Source: Trichosphaerium sp. ATCC 40318
Lineage: Eukaryota > Discosea > Flabellinia > Trichosidae
DNA: 64,000 nt
NCBI GenBank assembly: GCA_038496445.1
Contig: JALMLS010000507.1
Location: forward strand, 682,001-746,000
Reading direction: 5' to 3'
Part shown: positions 11,569-23,802 of the stretch, in pieces
How the letters are laid out: the number at the start of each line of letters is the position of its first letter
Numbering within the stretch: position 1 is the first letter of the stretch
Made by a program: the position numbers and the translations under genes
The notes under the pieces: model-generated
The model's input: the letters and a program-made list of their open reading frames with translations, nothing else
What the model was told of the DNA's origin: nothing
Databases searched by the model: none

Positions 11569-12549
11569 ATGCCGGCTGGCACCCGAAAGAAGCTAAAGCG
11601 CTCATTGAAGCTATTTGAAAATGGTAACTTGCATGGATCAGTAAATACACTACTAACGCTCACCAAGACATGTTCTCGCTATGTAACGGCATAAGAAGTG
11701 CATTTCTTATCGATTATGGTTCCATTCAGTATGAGGACTTACAATACCTGGTAACGCGCTCATTTAACCTAATACCAAGCATTTTAATGAACTGTTTAGA
11801 CAGAAATAAACTCTGACATTGCCCCACTCCAAATAGACTCCTTCCTATTCGTTATATCGAAAAAACGCGTAACGGCGATGAAAAAAGCGTTTTCGAGCGA
11901 AGTAGGTACAAGAGTTTTTGTAGATGTTTCCAAGGCACTAAATGAACCAAGAGTACGCCAATACAATTAAAAACAACATGTTAAAACAACAAGGTGGCGT
12001 CCAAGGAACAACTTGAGTTTATAGTCAATCAACTGCGTATGGCTATGTCTAAAATATCCTTTGAGGATTTATACGCACTAGACGCCGATTTAGGCAAGTA
12101 GACTTACTTTTTTGTATCAACAAATTGTTGATTGTGCAACTTTAGGTATTTTCAGTATTACGCTTGCAGGGCTTCTACTCGAGTACCCTGTAATATATTT
12201 TCATAGTGCAATTCTTAAAGATAATTGGCGGCGGCTTCCAGAACATACATGGGGTAACTGTCTTGCGAGGCAAGCACTGCAAGTGTTCAAAATGTTCATA
12301 ATTGAAAAGTACGGAAGGAAAACTTGACTTACATAGTGGTCTGGCTTTCTAACAAGTTCTTTTTGTAGTCAACGGATAGAAGGGTTAGAAAAGAATGTTA
12401 CGAGTTATTCAGTACCTTCAAAGCTTATGAGTGATTGCAGTAAGGCAATAAATGATATGAGAACTCGTCTTGAAAAGAGGACAAATGGTAAATATTTGAC
12501 ATTAAAAGTAAATGAAAGTGTAATTACACTTGATCATGTATTACTTTGA
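11569..12549 (+). CDS. Unrecognised conserved-looking protein (possibly UPF0739/C1orf74-like)
   Basis: Six exons (11569-11623, 11668-11750, 11800-11952, 11994-12097, 12156-12308, 12369-12549) join in frame to 242 residues. It starts with a basic MPAGTRKKLKRSLKLF, then RSAFLIDYGSIQYEDL, a central NITLAGLLLEYPVIYFHSA and NCLARQALQVFKMFI, and ends near VITLDHVLL. The pattern of an early FLIDYG strand and a late LEYPVIY followed by an NCL motif reminds me of the uncharacterised UPF0739 family, but I cannot confirm this without a search. No catalytic motif is evident. All six junctions keep phase, which makes the gene itself secure. Confidence 0.7.
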
Positions 12550-12866
12550 ATACAAATCTGCGCGCACTGGTATTATTGATGGATTGATAATACGTAAAGA
12601 GGCATTGTACAATAAAACAATTAATTTAAAATGATGGAGCATGAGCATTGCATCAATCAAGCCTCTTTGATGTCATTTAGACTATTTGACCCACAGGATA
12701 GAGGTTGTTCCAAAGTTAATCAGATAAGATGTTTCGAATTCATCAGCCATTTCCCAACAATTAATTTTCACTCATTGATGTAATTTAGCCGAATTGAATA
12801 GCCATTTGTGTTGATTGACATTTAATTCAGCGAAACACTAAACAGCATTTATTGCACAACCACTAG
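12550..12866. other. Intergenic spacer
   Basis: 317 bp between two genes in the same orientation; it should hold the 3' end of one and the promoter of the next. Nothing specific seen. Confidence 0.4.
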
Positions 12867-13624
12867 ATGGCAGAAAGCTCAGGCGAAAGCCTCTCTGATG
12901 AGGAAGCACTTTTAGACGCTGAATTAGATGATGTACGCCTCTTTAAACCGTTTGCGCTTACTGTGATTTACACCTCCTGTAGTTATATGGTAAACCTTCT
13001 AACGACCAACAGAGGGTGTTTGTAGAATCAGGCGACAAAAATAACACGATCAATTTCTACGAGCACTCAGAGAAGCCATATGGCGTTTTCAGCAATTTTT
13101 CAAGGCATCCAATTACTCTGAAAGGTAAATCGTGGCCAACATCAGAGCATTACTTCCAAGCACAAAAATTCGTTGGAACGTTTCATGAAGAAGAGATAAG
13201 AAAGGCTCCTACACCTAACAATGCAGCCAAATGGGGTAGGCAACGTAGTAGACCTTTACGAAGCGATTGGAGCAAGGTATAAACATGTCAAAGCGGATTT
13301 AGTAGTGACATTCTTCTGTAAAGGTTAAAGTGAACATTATGTTGCAAGCCCTTGTTGCTAAGTTTGTTCCTCCTGGTGAACCACGTGATGTCCTTTTAAG
13401 TACAAAGAATGCTAGATTAGTTGAGCATACACCACGAGACAGTGAGTGGGGTGATGGCGGTAACGGTAAAGGAAACAACAAGCTAGGTAATACTCTAATT
13501 ACAGTTTCTTACTAAGTACATTCTCAACTTTTGACCGCCACTAGGTATGTGCCTTATGACTGTACGAGATGCTATCAAGAACAACACGGTAGATAAGTTA
13601 TTAGAAAAAATACAAGTAGACTAG
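12867..13624 (+). CDS. NADAR-domain N-glycosidase-like protein (YbiA/RibX family)
   Basis: Exons 12867-12932, 12983-13276, 13324-13486 and 13545-13624 give 200 residues. After an acidic N-terminus the NADAR fold is clear: FYEHSEKPYGVFSNFSRHPI, the substrate-site strand WPTSEHYFQAQKF, AAKWGRQ, and near the end VEHTPRDSEWGDGGNGKG, the family's signature turn. Family members cleave N-glycosidic bonds, for example in riboflavin intermediates or ADP-ribose adducts. The domain is full length and the expected acidic and aromatic residues are present, so it is probably active. Its target here is unknown; no riboflavin genes are adjacent. Confidence 0.88.
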
Positions 13625-13756
13625 AACACGAACAACACTTTCGAAACCAACTGACTTTAAACAACCATTGTAAAAAAAAAAAAAGGTTTTTTTGTGATAC
13701 AGACGCTGTTTATTTTTTGTGTTATTTGAATGTTTACATGTGTGGGTCCTTTTGAA

Positions 13757-16084
13757 TCACATAGAGAGTTTTGATGGACCTGAAAAGGCCTCTTGTTTAT
13801 CATTGATCTTCATGGATTCTTGGGCTACATCATATAAACCAACGTAACTACGGTAAAAAATCTCAAATGGACCAGCCTCCCTGTGAAAAAACAGTCAGGT
13901 CAATGAAATTAAGAACAGAGGAAAAATAAAGCCACTACAAGCTCATTTTCAAAAATCACGTGCCTGTACTCAATGCCATGATCAGCAGCGAACTTCTTTA
14001 CAATAGGAACAAGCTCAGAGTAACGGAAACGTGGCATTTTAGGGAATAAGTGGTGTTCAAGTTGGAACTATTAAGTCATAAGTAACTTTCCAATACACAA
14101 GTAGCCACAATAGTTATACGAAGATTACTGTCCATAAAACAAGAAAAATATTGCTAGGTATAACACGTACTTGCATACCACCCCAAATCCATCCAAAGAA
14201 AGGGTCGATACGTACATCCCTTGTAGTTAAAAATTGTTGCTCAACAAATTCTTTACCATGATCATGAATGAACTCTTCAGCAGTATGGGTTACAGTAACA
14301 ATGACAGCAACCATCCATCCACTCAATAAAATAGCTAAACCAACGAATCAGCACAAAGAGAAATTGATAAAAGAAAGCTCGTGACAAGTACAAAAAAGTA
14401 TTTGTTAAACTCAGTTGGGATTTCATAATCAATAAAAAAGTCATTGGAAACCTGTGTTATTCTATCATCGCTTATTGTAAATATTTGCCATTAATCAACA
14501 ACAGCAAAAAAAAAAAAAAAAAAGAAGAGAAATACCTCGTAAAAAAAAGGAGGTTCCTCCGGCAGAAACAACTTACGGGGTTCGTGAAAACTTTTAAAAA
14601 AAAAAGTGACCTCACAGAACCCGTGAAGAGAAAAAAAAGATGACACGTACAAGCAATAGCAACAGGGAGTGGAAGACATCCTAGCCAGATATAATTTGGC
14701 AAAAGGACAAAAAATACATTGATCCAGCGACCTTCATTTATAGCCATATGCATAGATTGTACTCTCCAAGATACATACAAGAAACTGTACAGAACCAAGT
14801 AATACAAGTGTTGAAACTGAGAAAAGTAAGAACGGTAAACACGTAGGTTGGTTGGGGCAGTACGACCCGACCAAAACCAAAAAGCAAAAAACTTGACACA
14901 ATGTGTCAATGAGAAAAGAAATGGATCATTTTGCGCTAAATAGGTAAAAACGGTGCGTACCCTTGTGTGATAGTATTTGACTGATCCCTCGGAAACAAAC
15001 AAGAAAAGAAATGGTGAAATATCAATATCAGGATCAACACCAACATGATTAGTCATAGCATGATGGGTATTATGTTTATTAGACCCTAACCACAAACAGA
15101 TAAGTTTTTAAACACAGAAATAACTTCGAAAGACGTACACCATCTTCTATCAACACCAATTGACCATCCACCCCAACAAGTCCCTAAAATGGAGTGAAGC
15201 TTTCCACGAGCGTGAATGTGATCATGCCTAAAAAATCACAGATGAATAAAAATTTGTGTGACGTAAAAAAATCTTTCTTCTGAGGTTTTTTTATTTTTTT
15301 TTAGCGTTTTCTTCACTCCAAAAGGATTATTACGTACGCTACAAACCCACTTCTTGTCATAGCCAATGAGAGAATTATTGTAGCAATAATAGGCCTCGTG
15401 TAGCTCAACATAGTGCCGAGAACAAGCAAAAAAATTAGAGGCAAAAGTGATTGCGCCTCCTTGACCCAGTTGTCTTTGTACCAACCATCCTGTTTTAGCT
15501 TATTTCTAGCGAGAATGTCAATGATATTTGAGGGAAATCAAAAAAAAAAATAAGATCAAAAAAGGTAAGGTTGCCCGTAATAAGTGCGTAAATGTCTACA
15601 AAAACCTATAGGGCATAAAATCTTACGATCGCGTAAGGTCAAAACGCAAGTCCCTTGAAATAAATTGAAATGTGACAAATGGCACTGAGCGCCACGTATT
15701 ACTTTTTGAACGACAAAGATTGCGCGAACGTAATAATACATGGGAACCTTAAAGGTTTTTCTGGTGAACACTTCACCCATTCGTACCGTAATTTATCAAA
15801 GTCAGTCGTTAGGGCGCTGATTTTGCGTGGGGTAGTGGCTGGTGTGCTTTTTTGTTGTCGAAGTAACTTTTCTGCTTCTCCAGAGTGAATAGCGTTAAAA
15901 GCGCTTGTAATGTCCAAGCCATTGCTCTTCTCGAGTATTGCTCTTCCACCTAAATCAAACATGAGGAACAGAACGAAAACACAATGTTCCAACCTGGATG
16001 CACGTCTGCGAACTCAGTAGCATCATACCACTTATTTCTGATACGGAAAGTAATTTTACGCGGCGCTTCAGTTGAATCTGCCAT
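13757..16084 (-). CDS. Cytochrome b5-fused front-end fatty acid desaturase
   Basis: Eight exons (15994-16084, 15748-15949, 15338-15505, 15139-15227, 14651-15085, 14171-14334, 13964-14067, 13757-13880) join in frame to 458 residues. The N-terminal cytochrome b5 domain shows the haem motif HPGG and a second histidine in NAIHSGEA. The desaturase follows with three histidine boxes: HDHIH, HNTHH and the glutamine form QLEHH that defines front-end (delta-4/5/6/8) enzymes. Hydrophobic stretches such as LLPLIFLLVLGTM and the long segment around FFVLLPNYIWLG fit the four-helix ER topology. It should introduce a double bond near the carboxyl end of an acyl chain, making polyunsaturated or sphingoid lipids. 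Regiochemistry cannot be read. The last intron (13881-13963) begins GCACGTG, a GC-AG intron. Confidence 0.93.
13881..13963 (-). other. GC-AG intron in the desaturase, donor GCACGTG
   Basis: The exon ending HGIEY plus AG joins the exon EAGPFEIFYRS in frame only with this donor. The donor lies within a CACGTG palindrome. Confidence 0.75.
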
Positions 16085-16395
16085 CTAAGAGCGCTATTAG
16101 TACGGGAAAGTGCTTTTTTACGCGCTGGATACTCTGTCTTGCAAATGTAATTGTTTCCATTTGCAAAAACTGGTTTATGGAATGAAACCAGCAATTAGGT
16201 ATCATTCGTAAACGGATCCGTACTGGCGTTTCTTACCTTTACCTAAACTTTTCAAACAACCTCTGTTATTTAAAAGTTGATTACTCCGCTTATTTAGCGA
16301 GGTGTGGTCGTGTTACGGTATTCCGTACTACAGAAATGACTTAATTAAACAATTTTGTACTAAGTCTGATCACTATCAACCAGGCGTTTGCAACT
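16085..16395. promoter_or_regulatory. Divergent spacer between desaturase and WDR4 genes
   Basis: 311 bp separates two oppositely transcribed start codons, so both promoters must lie here or overlap the 5' ends. No clear TATA box or shared element was identified. Confidence 0.45.
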
Positions 16396-18176
16396 ATGGC
16401 CGACGTGATTAATGTGCCATTTAACATTGTAAAGTGCTCGCCAAAAGGAGACGTTATTGCGTTTACTTGTGGCAATAGCGTGTTAGTGTATGACGTAGCG
16501 TCAGGACAGCAAAAACAAGCACAAAGTGTGCATTTGAAAAATCATATCATTAGAACCTTAAACTTTGACGCCAATGCGTCGCATTTGGTTACGGGGGCGA
16601 CGACAAGCATGTTTGCGTGTATAAAATTGAAAGTGCCAATGTCAACTGTTTGAGTCACAGGTATGTCACTGCATGTTGTATACGAGACATTGACGTAGAA
16701 TTAGCCTTGCTGCTGGTGGCAAAAAAGTATCTCGCGTATTATTCATTGGAGACAACATTGTATATTCAGACAAGTTTGGAGGGGTATTCTCTGTAGCGAT
16801 TGGCGATCTTGCTGATAAACAGAAACACAAATTACTATTAGCGCACGTCTCTGCTCTATTTGATGTCGTACGTTTCATTCTAGCCAACTATGATTACCAT
16901 TATGCTTTTTTAACGTATCTTTCTCATTCTTTCGTTGTAATACGAATGCGGCTCACTACCTTACTAGAAATTGAGCCACCCATCAAAGTCTGGCAAAAGA
17001 TTCATTCTGACAACTGACAGAGATGAAAAATTGCGCGTTACGCATTACCCTTTCACTCATGAGATTCAATCGTTCTGTCTACACCACGAAAAGTATCCAA
17101 CAAGTTGTATTTTAACATGTTTTTTTGAAAGCAATTTCTCATTTTCTTCCTTCACTGCTTTAAAGTATGGTTACTCGTGTTATTACTGGCCCTAAAGATA
17201 AACCAGAAATAGCTGTAACTGGTGGTGGTGATGGTCAGATTTGTTTATGGAATATAATGGACGTACGTTCAAGTTAAATGATTGAACGATCCACAGAGTC
17301 AATTGTATTTTTTTTTCCCCTTCACCCCTATTCCGCGCATGTGAAGCAGGTTTTCGTTACTCATACTCTAAAAAACCCCTGTATATTTTATTGAAGCCTA
17401 ACACAAGAATATTGAACGCAATTGACATCCTCATCCAGGATTGAATTAGGAATCTTTTTGTTGTTGCAAAAAATCAAAGTCTTTTGTTTAGTTCCAGCTT
17501 TCATTGTTGTTCGTTGTTTTAATACTGATATACAGGGAAAATTGCTTGCTGCTAGGAATGTTATTGAATTCACAAGCGCTGATAGGATGGCCACAGTATG
17601 GAGTTTTGACTTGATTCTTTTTATCAAGTTGATTTTTTTCCTAGTCCAAGTGTATTGTTATAGATTTGGCTTACAATGTTGCTACCAACCACGTACTTTG
17701 TCTTATTGAAGGGTAAGCATCAAGTAGTAATCGTATACTCTTTATATCTAACACAATACCTTGTAGTCTTGATTTACTTGTCTTCTCTTTGGACGGCCTG
17801 GAGTTCGTAAACAAAGTCCAGCTTGAAGAGATTCCTCTTTCGTTCGACTTGGATTGTAACGGTTAGTTTGAGAAAATCCATTCGATCACGTGTGCTTAAC
17901 AAAATATCTATTTAGGAACATTGTGGGTTGTAGGAGGTACAAAGAAACTGTTGAGTAGTTACAAGTATGACACAGCTTCTGGAACCTATGTTCCTTCAAA
18001 TAGTAAGCTTCAAGATTTGATTAATAGCGGACAACGAATGACTGGTACCTTTAACTCTCTCTTGATGAGCACTCGCTTATAGTTTTTCCTTAGTGTCAAA
18101 GGAAGACTCTAAATACTTGGAAGGATTAAGACTAGGAGTTATGTTGAAGGACTTGACTAAAAATAAACCAATGTAA
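16396..18176 (+). CDS. WDR4: tRNA m7G46 methyltransferase non-catalytic subunit (Trm82/WDR4)
   Basis: A WD40 propeller protein read over about nine exons. Identifying segments are the start MADVINVPFNIVKCSPKGD, FILTTDRDEKLRVTHYP with the family's TDRDEKIRVS-like strand, the downstream ESFCLGH-like QSFCLHHEN, and VTGGGDGQICLWN. WDR4 scaffolds the METTL1/Trm8 methyltransferase that makes 7-methylguanosine at tRNA position 46. The first exon has a one-base problem: after SHLVTG the frame must shift to read DDKHVCVYKIE. This fits a missing G in the G5 run at 16593-16597, either a real frameshift or a homopolymer error; a 20-nt intron (GTTACG...CAAG) would also restore frame but remove the conserved GDD turn. 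The last exon ends KNKPM. Confidence 0.85.
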
Positions 18177-18432
18177 AAAAAAATTAAATTTCGTGTCGTG
18201 CTAAATGTACAGTCTTTCTTATCTTTGGTGTCCCTTTTGTTGAAACATAAGGTAGGTACAAAAAAATTGCTACACCTTTTTTTTGAACTGCAACTCAATA
18301 AAAGTTGTATTGCTCTCCTTTTAGGGCTGTCACTCAACTTCTTCTAATATGCAATTCTTCGCGATGTCCACTATTAAACGGGGTGACAAAGACTAATAGA
18401 GACTGACATTAGGCACAGTCCCACGAGAAGTC

Positions 18433-19444
18433 ATGGCAGAAGTAGACCTTGTAGACGCCGTTTTGTGTTCAATTGATACGTTGTACATTATTTGTGGTGC
18501 CTGTGATAGTTTGAAAACCGTTTTGTACCTGTCAAGTACAAACATAACCATTTCAACTACAATACAGCGCTACTTCTTTTAAAACAAACTTCATTGGGGC
18601 CCTAAAAGCAGTTAGCCGGTCAATATATTAACGTCTTCTTTATGGCAAATCGTGTTTTATTTTGCTTCATACATTGAGTACAATGCGTCAAACTGTTCAA
18701 CCTGTCTAACTTTTTTTTTTGTAGGCAATGTTCTTTTTTCATAAGTATCGTCAAGACAAGCTCGTTTTTTTAATTAAATGTGCACAGGCACCTATCATGT
18801 TTGAGGGAGATAAATACAGTGTTAAAACAGGCCACAAATGTACTGTACCCACAGAAAGAAAACCTCCTTTTACTCGGCTGCATTCAATTATTGTTGAACA
18901 TTTGCCACGTGGTAATGGCACACTGTATGGTTATTTTAGGCTTGTGGTAATATTACTTAAAATTGGACGACTACAAGCGTAGCTTGATTACTCGTGATAT
19001 AGTTATAGTGGTAACTACCAAGGTAATGATAGGTATTGACTTTAAAACTGGAAAAACCAAATGGAAAACAAGAATTGGTATGAATAGTCCTGAGGTGTCT
19101 TGTTCTTCTGTGTATTAATCATTTTGAATCAGGATGGTTATTTCCTAATCGAACACTATATTGTCTAAGTCTATCTAAAGGTACATGCCAAATTACATGA
19201 AAGTGAAATGAGAAATTGTTTCTGCCAAGAACGAAATTGTTTTGTTTGTGCATTTTTCTTTTATTTTTTTTTTTGATTTGTTTTTTCTCTTTTCTTTTCT
19301 ACATTACAACACACGTGCAAGAGCATTTTGCTTCAACATGTATACGACTATTAATCCTTGAAGGAATCTTAGGTCTAAAATCGCTGTGTACAATAAAGTT
19401 ACAAGAGTCAGGTTCAGCTCCATCAAATCCAATTGTAACACAAT
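18433..19444 (+). CDS. Small PQQ/quinoprotein-like propeller protein (exons partly resolved)
   Basis: Starts MAEVDLVDAVLCSIDTLYII and ends with an exon reading LEGILGLKSLCTIKLQ to a TAA at 19444. Between them are exons with GIDFKTGKTKWKTRIG, the typical PQQ-repeat strand (x-x-D-x-x-T-G-x-x-x-W), and LYCLSLSKGTCQIT, another blade. A further exon carries APIMFEGDKYSVKTGHKC. I could not fix all introns, so length is uncertain (roughly 170-210 residues), too short for a complete eight-bladed propeller. Similar repeats occur in the C-terminus of AASDH and in bacterial quinoproteins. It converges tail to tail with the peptidase gene, 53 bp apart. Confidence 0.5.
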
Positions 19445-19497
19445 AACTAGTGATATAAGATTAGGCAACAATCAACATGCAGCAAGAAAAAACTGAG

Positions 19498-22400
19498 TCA
19501 AAGTCTTTTGTACCTCTCACAACCTTCAATGCTTTTAACAAAAGCATCCGCCTTGGCTTCATCGTACTGTAATAACATTGATTCTCCGAGACCTCTTACA
19601 AGAGGTCTTGCAAGGCTTCCTGCAGGTACAGGTACAGGAGGAAGAGTTGTAGGTGAAGCCATTGTGGGTGATGCTGTGACTGGCATACCAACTGGTGTAA
19701 CGATAAGAGGCTGTGGAGGTTGAGTACTTGGCGTCATAGTTGGCGCTATTGTTGGCTCAGCAGTAGGAGCAACAGTTGGTGAAGGGGTAGGTTGCACCGT
19801 AGGTGATATTGTAGGAGGTATGGTCGGTGCACTTGTAGGCATACTTGTAGGTGATATCGTTGGTTCGTCTGTAGGTGAATTTGTTGGTGCAGTAGTTGAT
19901 TCAACAGTTGGTGAATTTGTAGGTTGTATTGTTGGAGCGTCTGTTGGAGGAAGTGTAGGTTGTTGTGTTGGTGATACTGTTGGCGGTGCAGTAGGAATTT
20001 GTGTTGGTGATTCTGAAGGTTGTGTAGTGGGTGTCACAGTAGGAGTGTCAGTTGGTGGGTCTGTAGCTGGTTCCGTTGGAGCATCTACACTGAATCAGTA
20101 CGGTAGGTAACTGGTTAACGTGCCTGTAGGTGTGTCAGTTGGTGCAACAGTTGGTGGATCGGTAGGTGGGTTCGATGGTGTTTCTGTTGGAGATACGGTT
20201 GGAGTGAATGTTGGTGAAGCTGTTGGAGCTTCCGTGGGGGACGGAGTTGGCGAGTCTGTAGGTGCGTTTGTTGGCTCAGTGGGTGCAACAGTTGGTGATT
20301 CAGTAGGTGCATCAGTTGGAGTGGTCGTGGGCGCATCCGTTGGTGCATCAGTTGGAGCATCAGTTGGAGGGTCTGTAGGTGGGTCAGTTGGTGCATCAGT
20401 TGGCGCTTCAGTTGGTGGATCCGTTGGTGCATCAGTTGGAGCTTCAGTTGGCGCGTCCGTTGGAGTGGTTGTGGGCGCGTCCGTTGGTGTATCAGTTGGA
20501 GACTCAGTCGGTGCATCCGTTGGTGCATCAGTTGGAGGTTCAGTGGGTGCCATTGTTGGTGATACTGTAGGCAATAGTGTGGGTGCAACAGTAGGTACAG
20601 GTTCTTGAAAGGTAATTGATAGCTCTGGTCTTCCAGTGAATGATTGCATAGAGTCAAACCGTGTCGCTGTGTCAACTCTTTTTTTGAAATTAGATTGTTT
20701 GAAAAACCATTGAACCTAAATTAGATTCACGTACTCTTCTTCTACGCCTAGTATTATCCATCCAAAATTCATCTGCGGAGACGACACCATATCCTGTATA
20801 TCAATGACAAGTTGATTTGATGAAATAAACACTGAATGATGTCAGTAAAACACAGATTCTTCAGAAATTTTTAAGATAAATAAATACCTGTTTGGTCAGT
20901 TGCATTTGCAAAGAAAGTTGCTGTAATGCTTGGTTCGAAATCACCTCCTTCTGTATTCCAAAACTCAGAAGGAAAGTCCGTATGTATCCATGTAGAATCT
21001 CCATTTTGTGCAGGTGCCCCAAATTCTCCAGGAGGGGTTGCAAAAGTTGCACCTTGATCTATTCGGAACACAAAAGCTTAGCATTCGAATTCAAAGATTG
21101 CTAACTTACTCCAGTCCGATATTAATCGATGAATGAAATGTGTATGAGGATCAAATATCCTTACTACATGTAACCTCAACTCAGCGCTAAGAACTGTAGA
21201 TCCTGTATTGAGAGATGATAGATCGAATTGAAGTAGTGCTCTACGAATAGGATTTGGATTTGTGTCAATTCTACCTTGTAGCAAAGTAAGTCAAAATCAA
21301 CACGTGTTCGATAAAGTTTCTTGTACCTGAATATAACGAGATACCCATTCCATCAGTAAAATCACCTTCGTTGTAGATAGTAGCATCCTAAAACATGGTT
21401 AAGATTGTAGCTATCAGTGAGTTATGACTTACTCTGCCTTGAGTGAATGTCAGCATCTCAACTCCAGGAGGTAGAGGAGCGTTGGTAGGCGAATCAGTTG
21501 GTGTTTCTGTAGGAGCTTCAGTTGGGGCATCAGTTGGGGCATCAGTAGGTGTTTCTGTTGGCGACAAAGTAGGCACAATAGGTGCCATAGACGGTGTTGA
21601 TAACAACTGGCAAGAAGGGAATGCTGCAGAGAATTGATAACCCAAAGCTAAGAAATGTGAGATCACGTGATTGAAGTAAGAACAAATTATTTTGACTGGT
21701 ACCATGTAGTACAGTAACGTCTGCTATGCTATAAGAGCTTCTAACACCCAAAGAAGCAAAAGGAATTACAAGCGCTTCTGGATGCTCAGTTGGATCCAAG
21801 TGTGAAACACTTCCTGTATCATCGAATACCGACGGCGTATATACGACTGGAATCTTCTGTCCAACGCTGGTGCACATCCTTGTACCTGGTGTATCCACAA
21901 TAACAGCTCCTTGAGACCCTCTATGAGCAAAATAAGCTAAAGAGAGTTCGACAACATTTGTTTTCAATCACAATAGCCGTACTGCAATACATCTATTGAT
22001 AGTCCAGGTTCAAAGTTTCCCATAGAATCAAAAATACGTTGGCCAGTATCAGCAACACTCAAAAGAGCATCGTACGATGTTTTAAAAGTCTATAAGACAA
22101 TAAGGGCTTGGCAGGAAAAATTGAGATTTTGTTTAGTTTTTTTCGTACTGATGTTCCAGTTGATATAGTGCGCGAAGTGAATCCGAGGCCATGGTGAACC
22201 TCATGTACTATTATTGAAAAAAAGTCATAAGCATCAGGAGGGGGATCATCTTCTCCATAATGCCAATCTAAACGTGGTGAATACCTTTGAAAAAGAACTT
22301 CAAAAAAGAAAAGGTTTTTTGAGTGCAAAAAGAAGTAGCCTTGTTTTTTCGTTCACTCTATTTTATCAAGTGTTCTCGAAAGGATATTTTCCAGTTTATA

Positions 22401-23244
22401 TTTCAAATGACTTTAAGATAAATCTTGTGTATTTGAACATACTTATTTGCTCGTAGAAATTAACACGCATTGCAATATCAGCACTTATAGTCGTTAAGCT
22501 ACCATTAAGATATTTCATCTCTGCAAACGTCTGTTGAATAGTGTTCGGTTCATCAAAAAATGCAGCACCAGCTACAGCCAAGTATGGAATATTATCATCA
22601 AATAGTGACGTTGTAAATTCAACAGCAAGGCACACTAAAAAGTTTAAAAAACTCAAAACTAATATACAATAAAGCGTACCTGGCCTGTCTGGTCTAACCA
22701 TAGCGTTTCCTACGTATGTTAGAGCCCTATCGACGGCTGCTATTGCCTTAAGAGATTTAGTAATATGTTGGTTTTCAATACTCAGTGACATAAATCACGT
22801 GACTCGTAAAACGAAAATGATTCAAAAGCGCCTTTATCAAAAAAAAAAGCAAAGATATTCCCATTCGAAGTAACATATCGTACCATTGTTCCATTAGGTC
22901 CCGGATCGTCAAAGCCTACACCAGACATATCTATCTGATCCCTGAAAGTTACGCCCCAAATAATAGCATTTGTTGACACCTATGTGCGAAATGAGTAATA
23001 GTACACGCGTTTACCAAGTACAATAAGCATCTGGTCTGCATCCATGGCGGCTATACGTTTCTCGGGCATATCTTCTGTATTTTTGCAGTCGCATCCAAGC
23101 GCTGGAATAGAATAACAGTAACACATACGCTCCGCATCTGTTTATGAAAAATTATTCTTTCGAATATTAAATTTGTTATGTTTTGTTCTCCTTACACACT
23201 TCGCAAGCGACTGTTATACAAACCAAGGCTAATATAAAACGCAT
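19498..23244 (-). CDS. Secreted HExxH metallopeptidase with DNRLRE-like domain and Thr-Pro stalks
   Basis: Starts with a cleavable signal peptide (MRFILALVCITVAC) and then YCYSIPALGCDC. The catalytic exon reads DAYDFFSIIVHEVHHGLGF, a complete zinc-binding HExxH followed by GxxF-like residues as in secreted gluzincin/metzincin-like peptidases. Downstream SHLDPTEHPEALVIPFAS supplies the conserved SHLD stretch. A short Thr-Pro block (near 21480-21600) precedes a domain with RRALLQFDLSSL and GSTVLSAELRLHV, the DNRLRE/CBM-like fold of extracellular proteins. A long Pro-Thr stalk (about 19620-20610) and a C-terminal ESMLLQYDEAKADAFVKS tail follow. Introns are short; the one splitting the stalk near 20070-20100 keeps phase. 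It should be a secreted or wall-anchored protease. The final exon may extend past 19498 if a 21-nt intron there is used. Confidence 0.82.
19620..20610. repeat. Pro-Thr stalk repeat array (coding on minus strand)
   Basis: Tandem 9-15 nt units encoding PT-x-x-PT-x-A on the minus strand, interrupted by one intron near 20070. The plus strand is open too and would read Val-Gly-Ala repeats, but that is a by-product of the repeat composition. Confidence 0.9.
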
Positions 23245-23802
23245 AAAGTTTAGTGCCACCCAGCGCCTATCTTGTCTTAAAATATACCGCAGCGGGGTTT
23301 ACGACTGTTGACTATCTCAATGGTATCTCGGGATTGCCACTTTTTTAATAAGTAACTTCAAGAAAATGGTTAGCAACACGTGCGTTTTAGAACTTAGATT
23401 AATGCCTTAATTTAGCTTTACAAATAGAAGTACCTATTTGCAGAATTCTCTTTCTCTACAAGGCTCGTCATGAAGCAGAAAAAGAGGAAGTAAAACCCTG
23501 TTTGCTGTTGGCTACCACTAACCTTGCAGGGACTTAATCTTTCATTGAAGCGCGAACAAATAGAACCCTTGTGGTTTAATATCATTCATTGCTACTTTGT
23601 ATCAGAATATTATTGATAGCAGATACGACTAATGCTCAGCAGATGTTCACATGTGACTTTAATTTACTGTTTCAACAATTCTGAAAGTGTAAAAGAAAAG
23701 ACGCATGCCTATACAAGATTTGTAGTATTTCTTTTATGTGGTTTATCACCTTTACATTTTTTTTTTTACCTTCTTATTTTTCTATCATTTTGAGGTTTTT
23801 TT
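23245..23802. other. Spacer between the two tandem peptidase paralogues
   Basis: About 560 bp with poly-T tracts and one CACGTG at 23380. It must hold the promoter of the downstream paralogue and the 3' end of the upstream one. No exon supported. Confidence 0.45.

Noticed and set aside
14472-14650. Continuation of the desaturase exon past VAIA
   Set aside because: The frame runs on into a low-complexity Phe-rich stretch. A GTACGTG donor at 14650 joined to the exon starting at 14334 restores the conserved desaturase sequence.
19820-20608. Plus-strand open frames coding Val-Gly-Ala repeats
   Set aside because: They mirror the Thr-Pro coding repeats of the minus-strand stalk. They have no signal peptide, splice structure or domain, and the minus frame is in phase with flanking peptidase exons.
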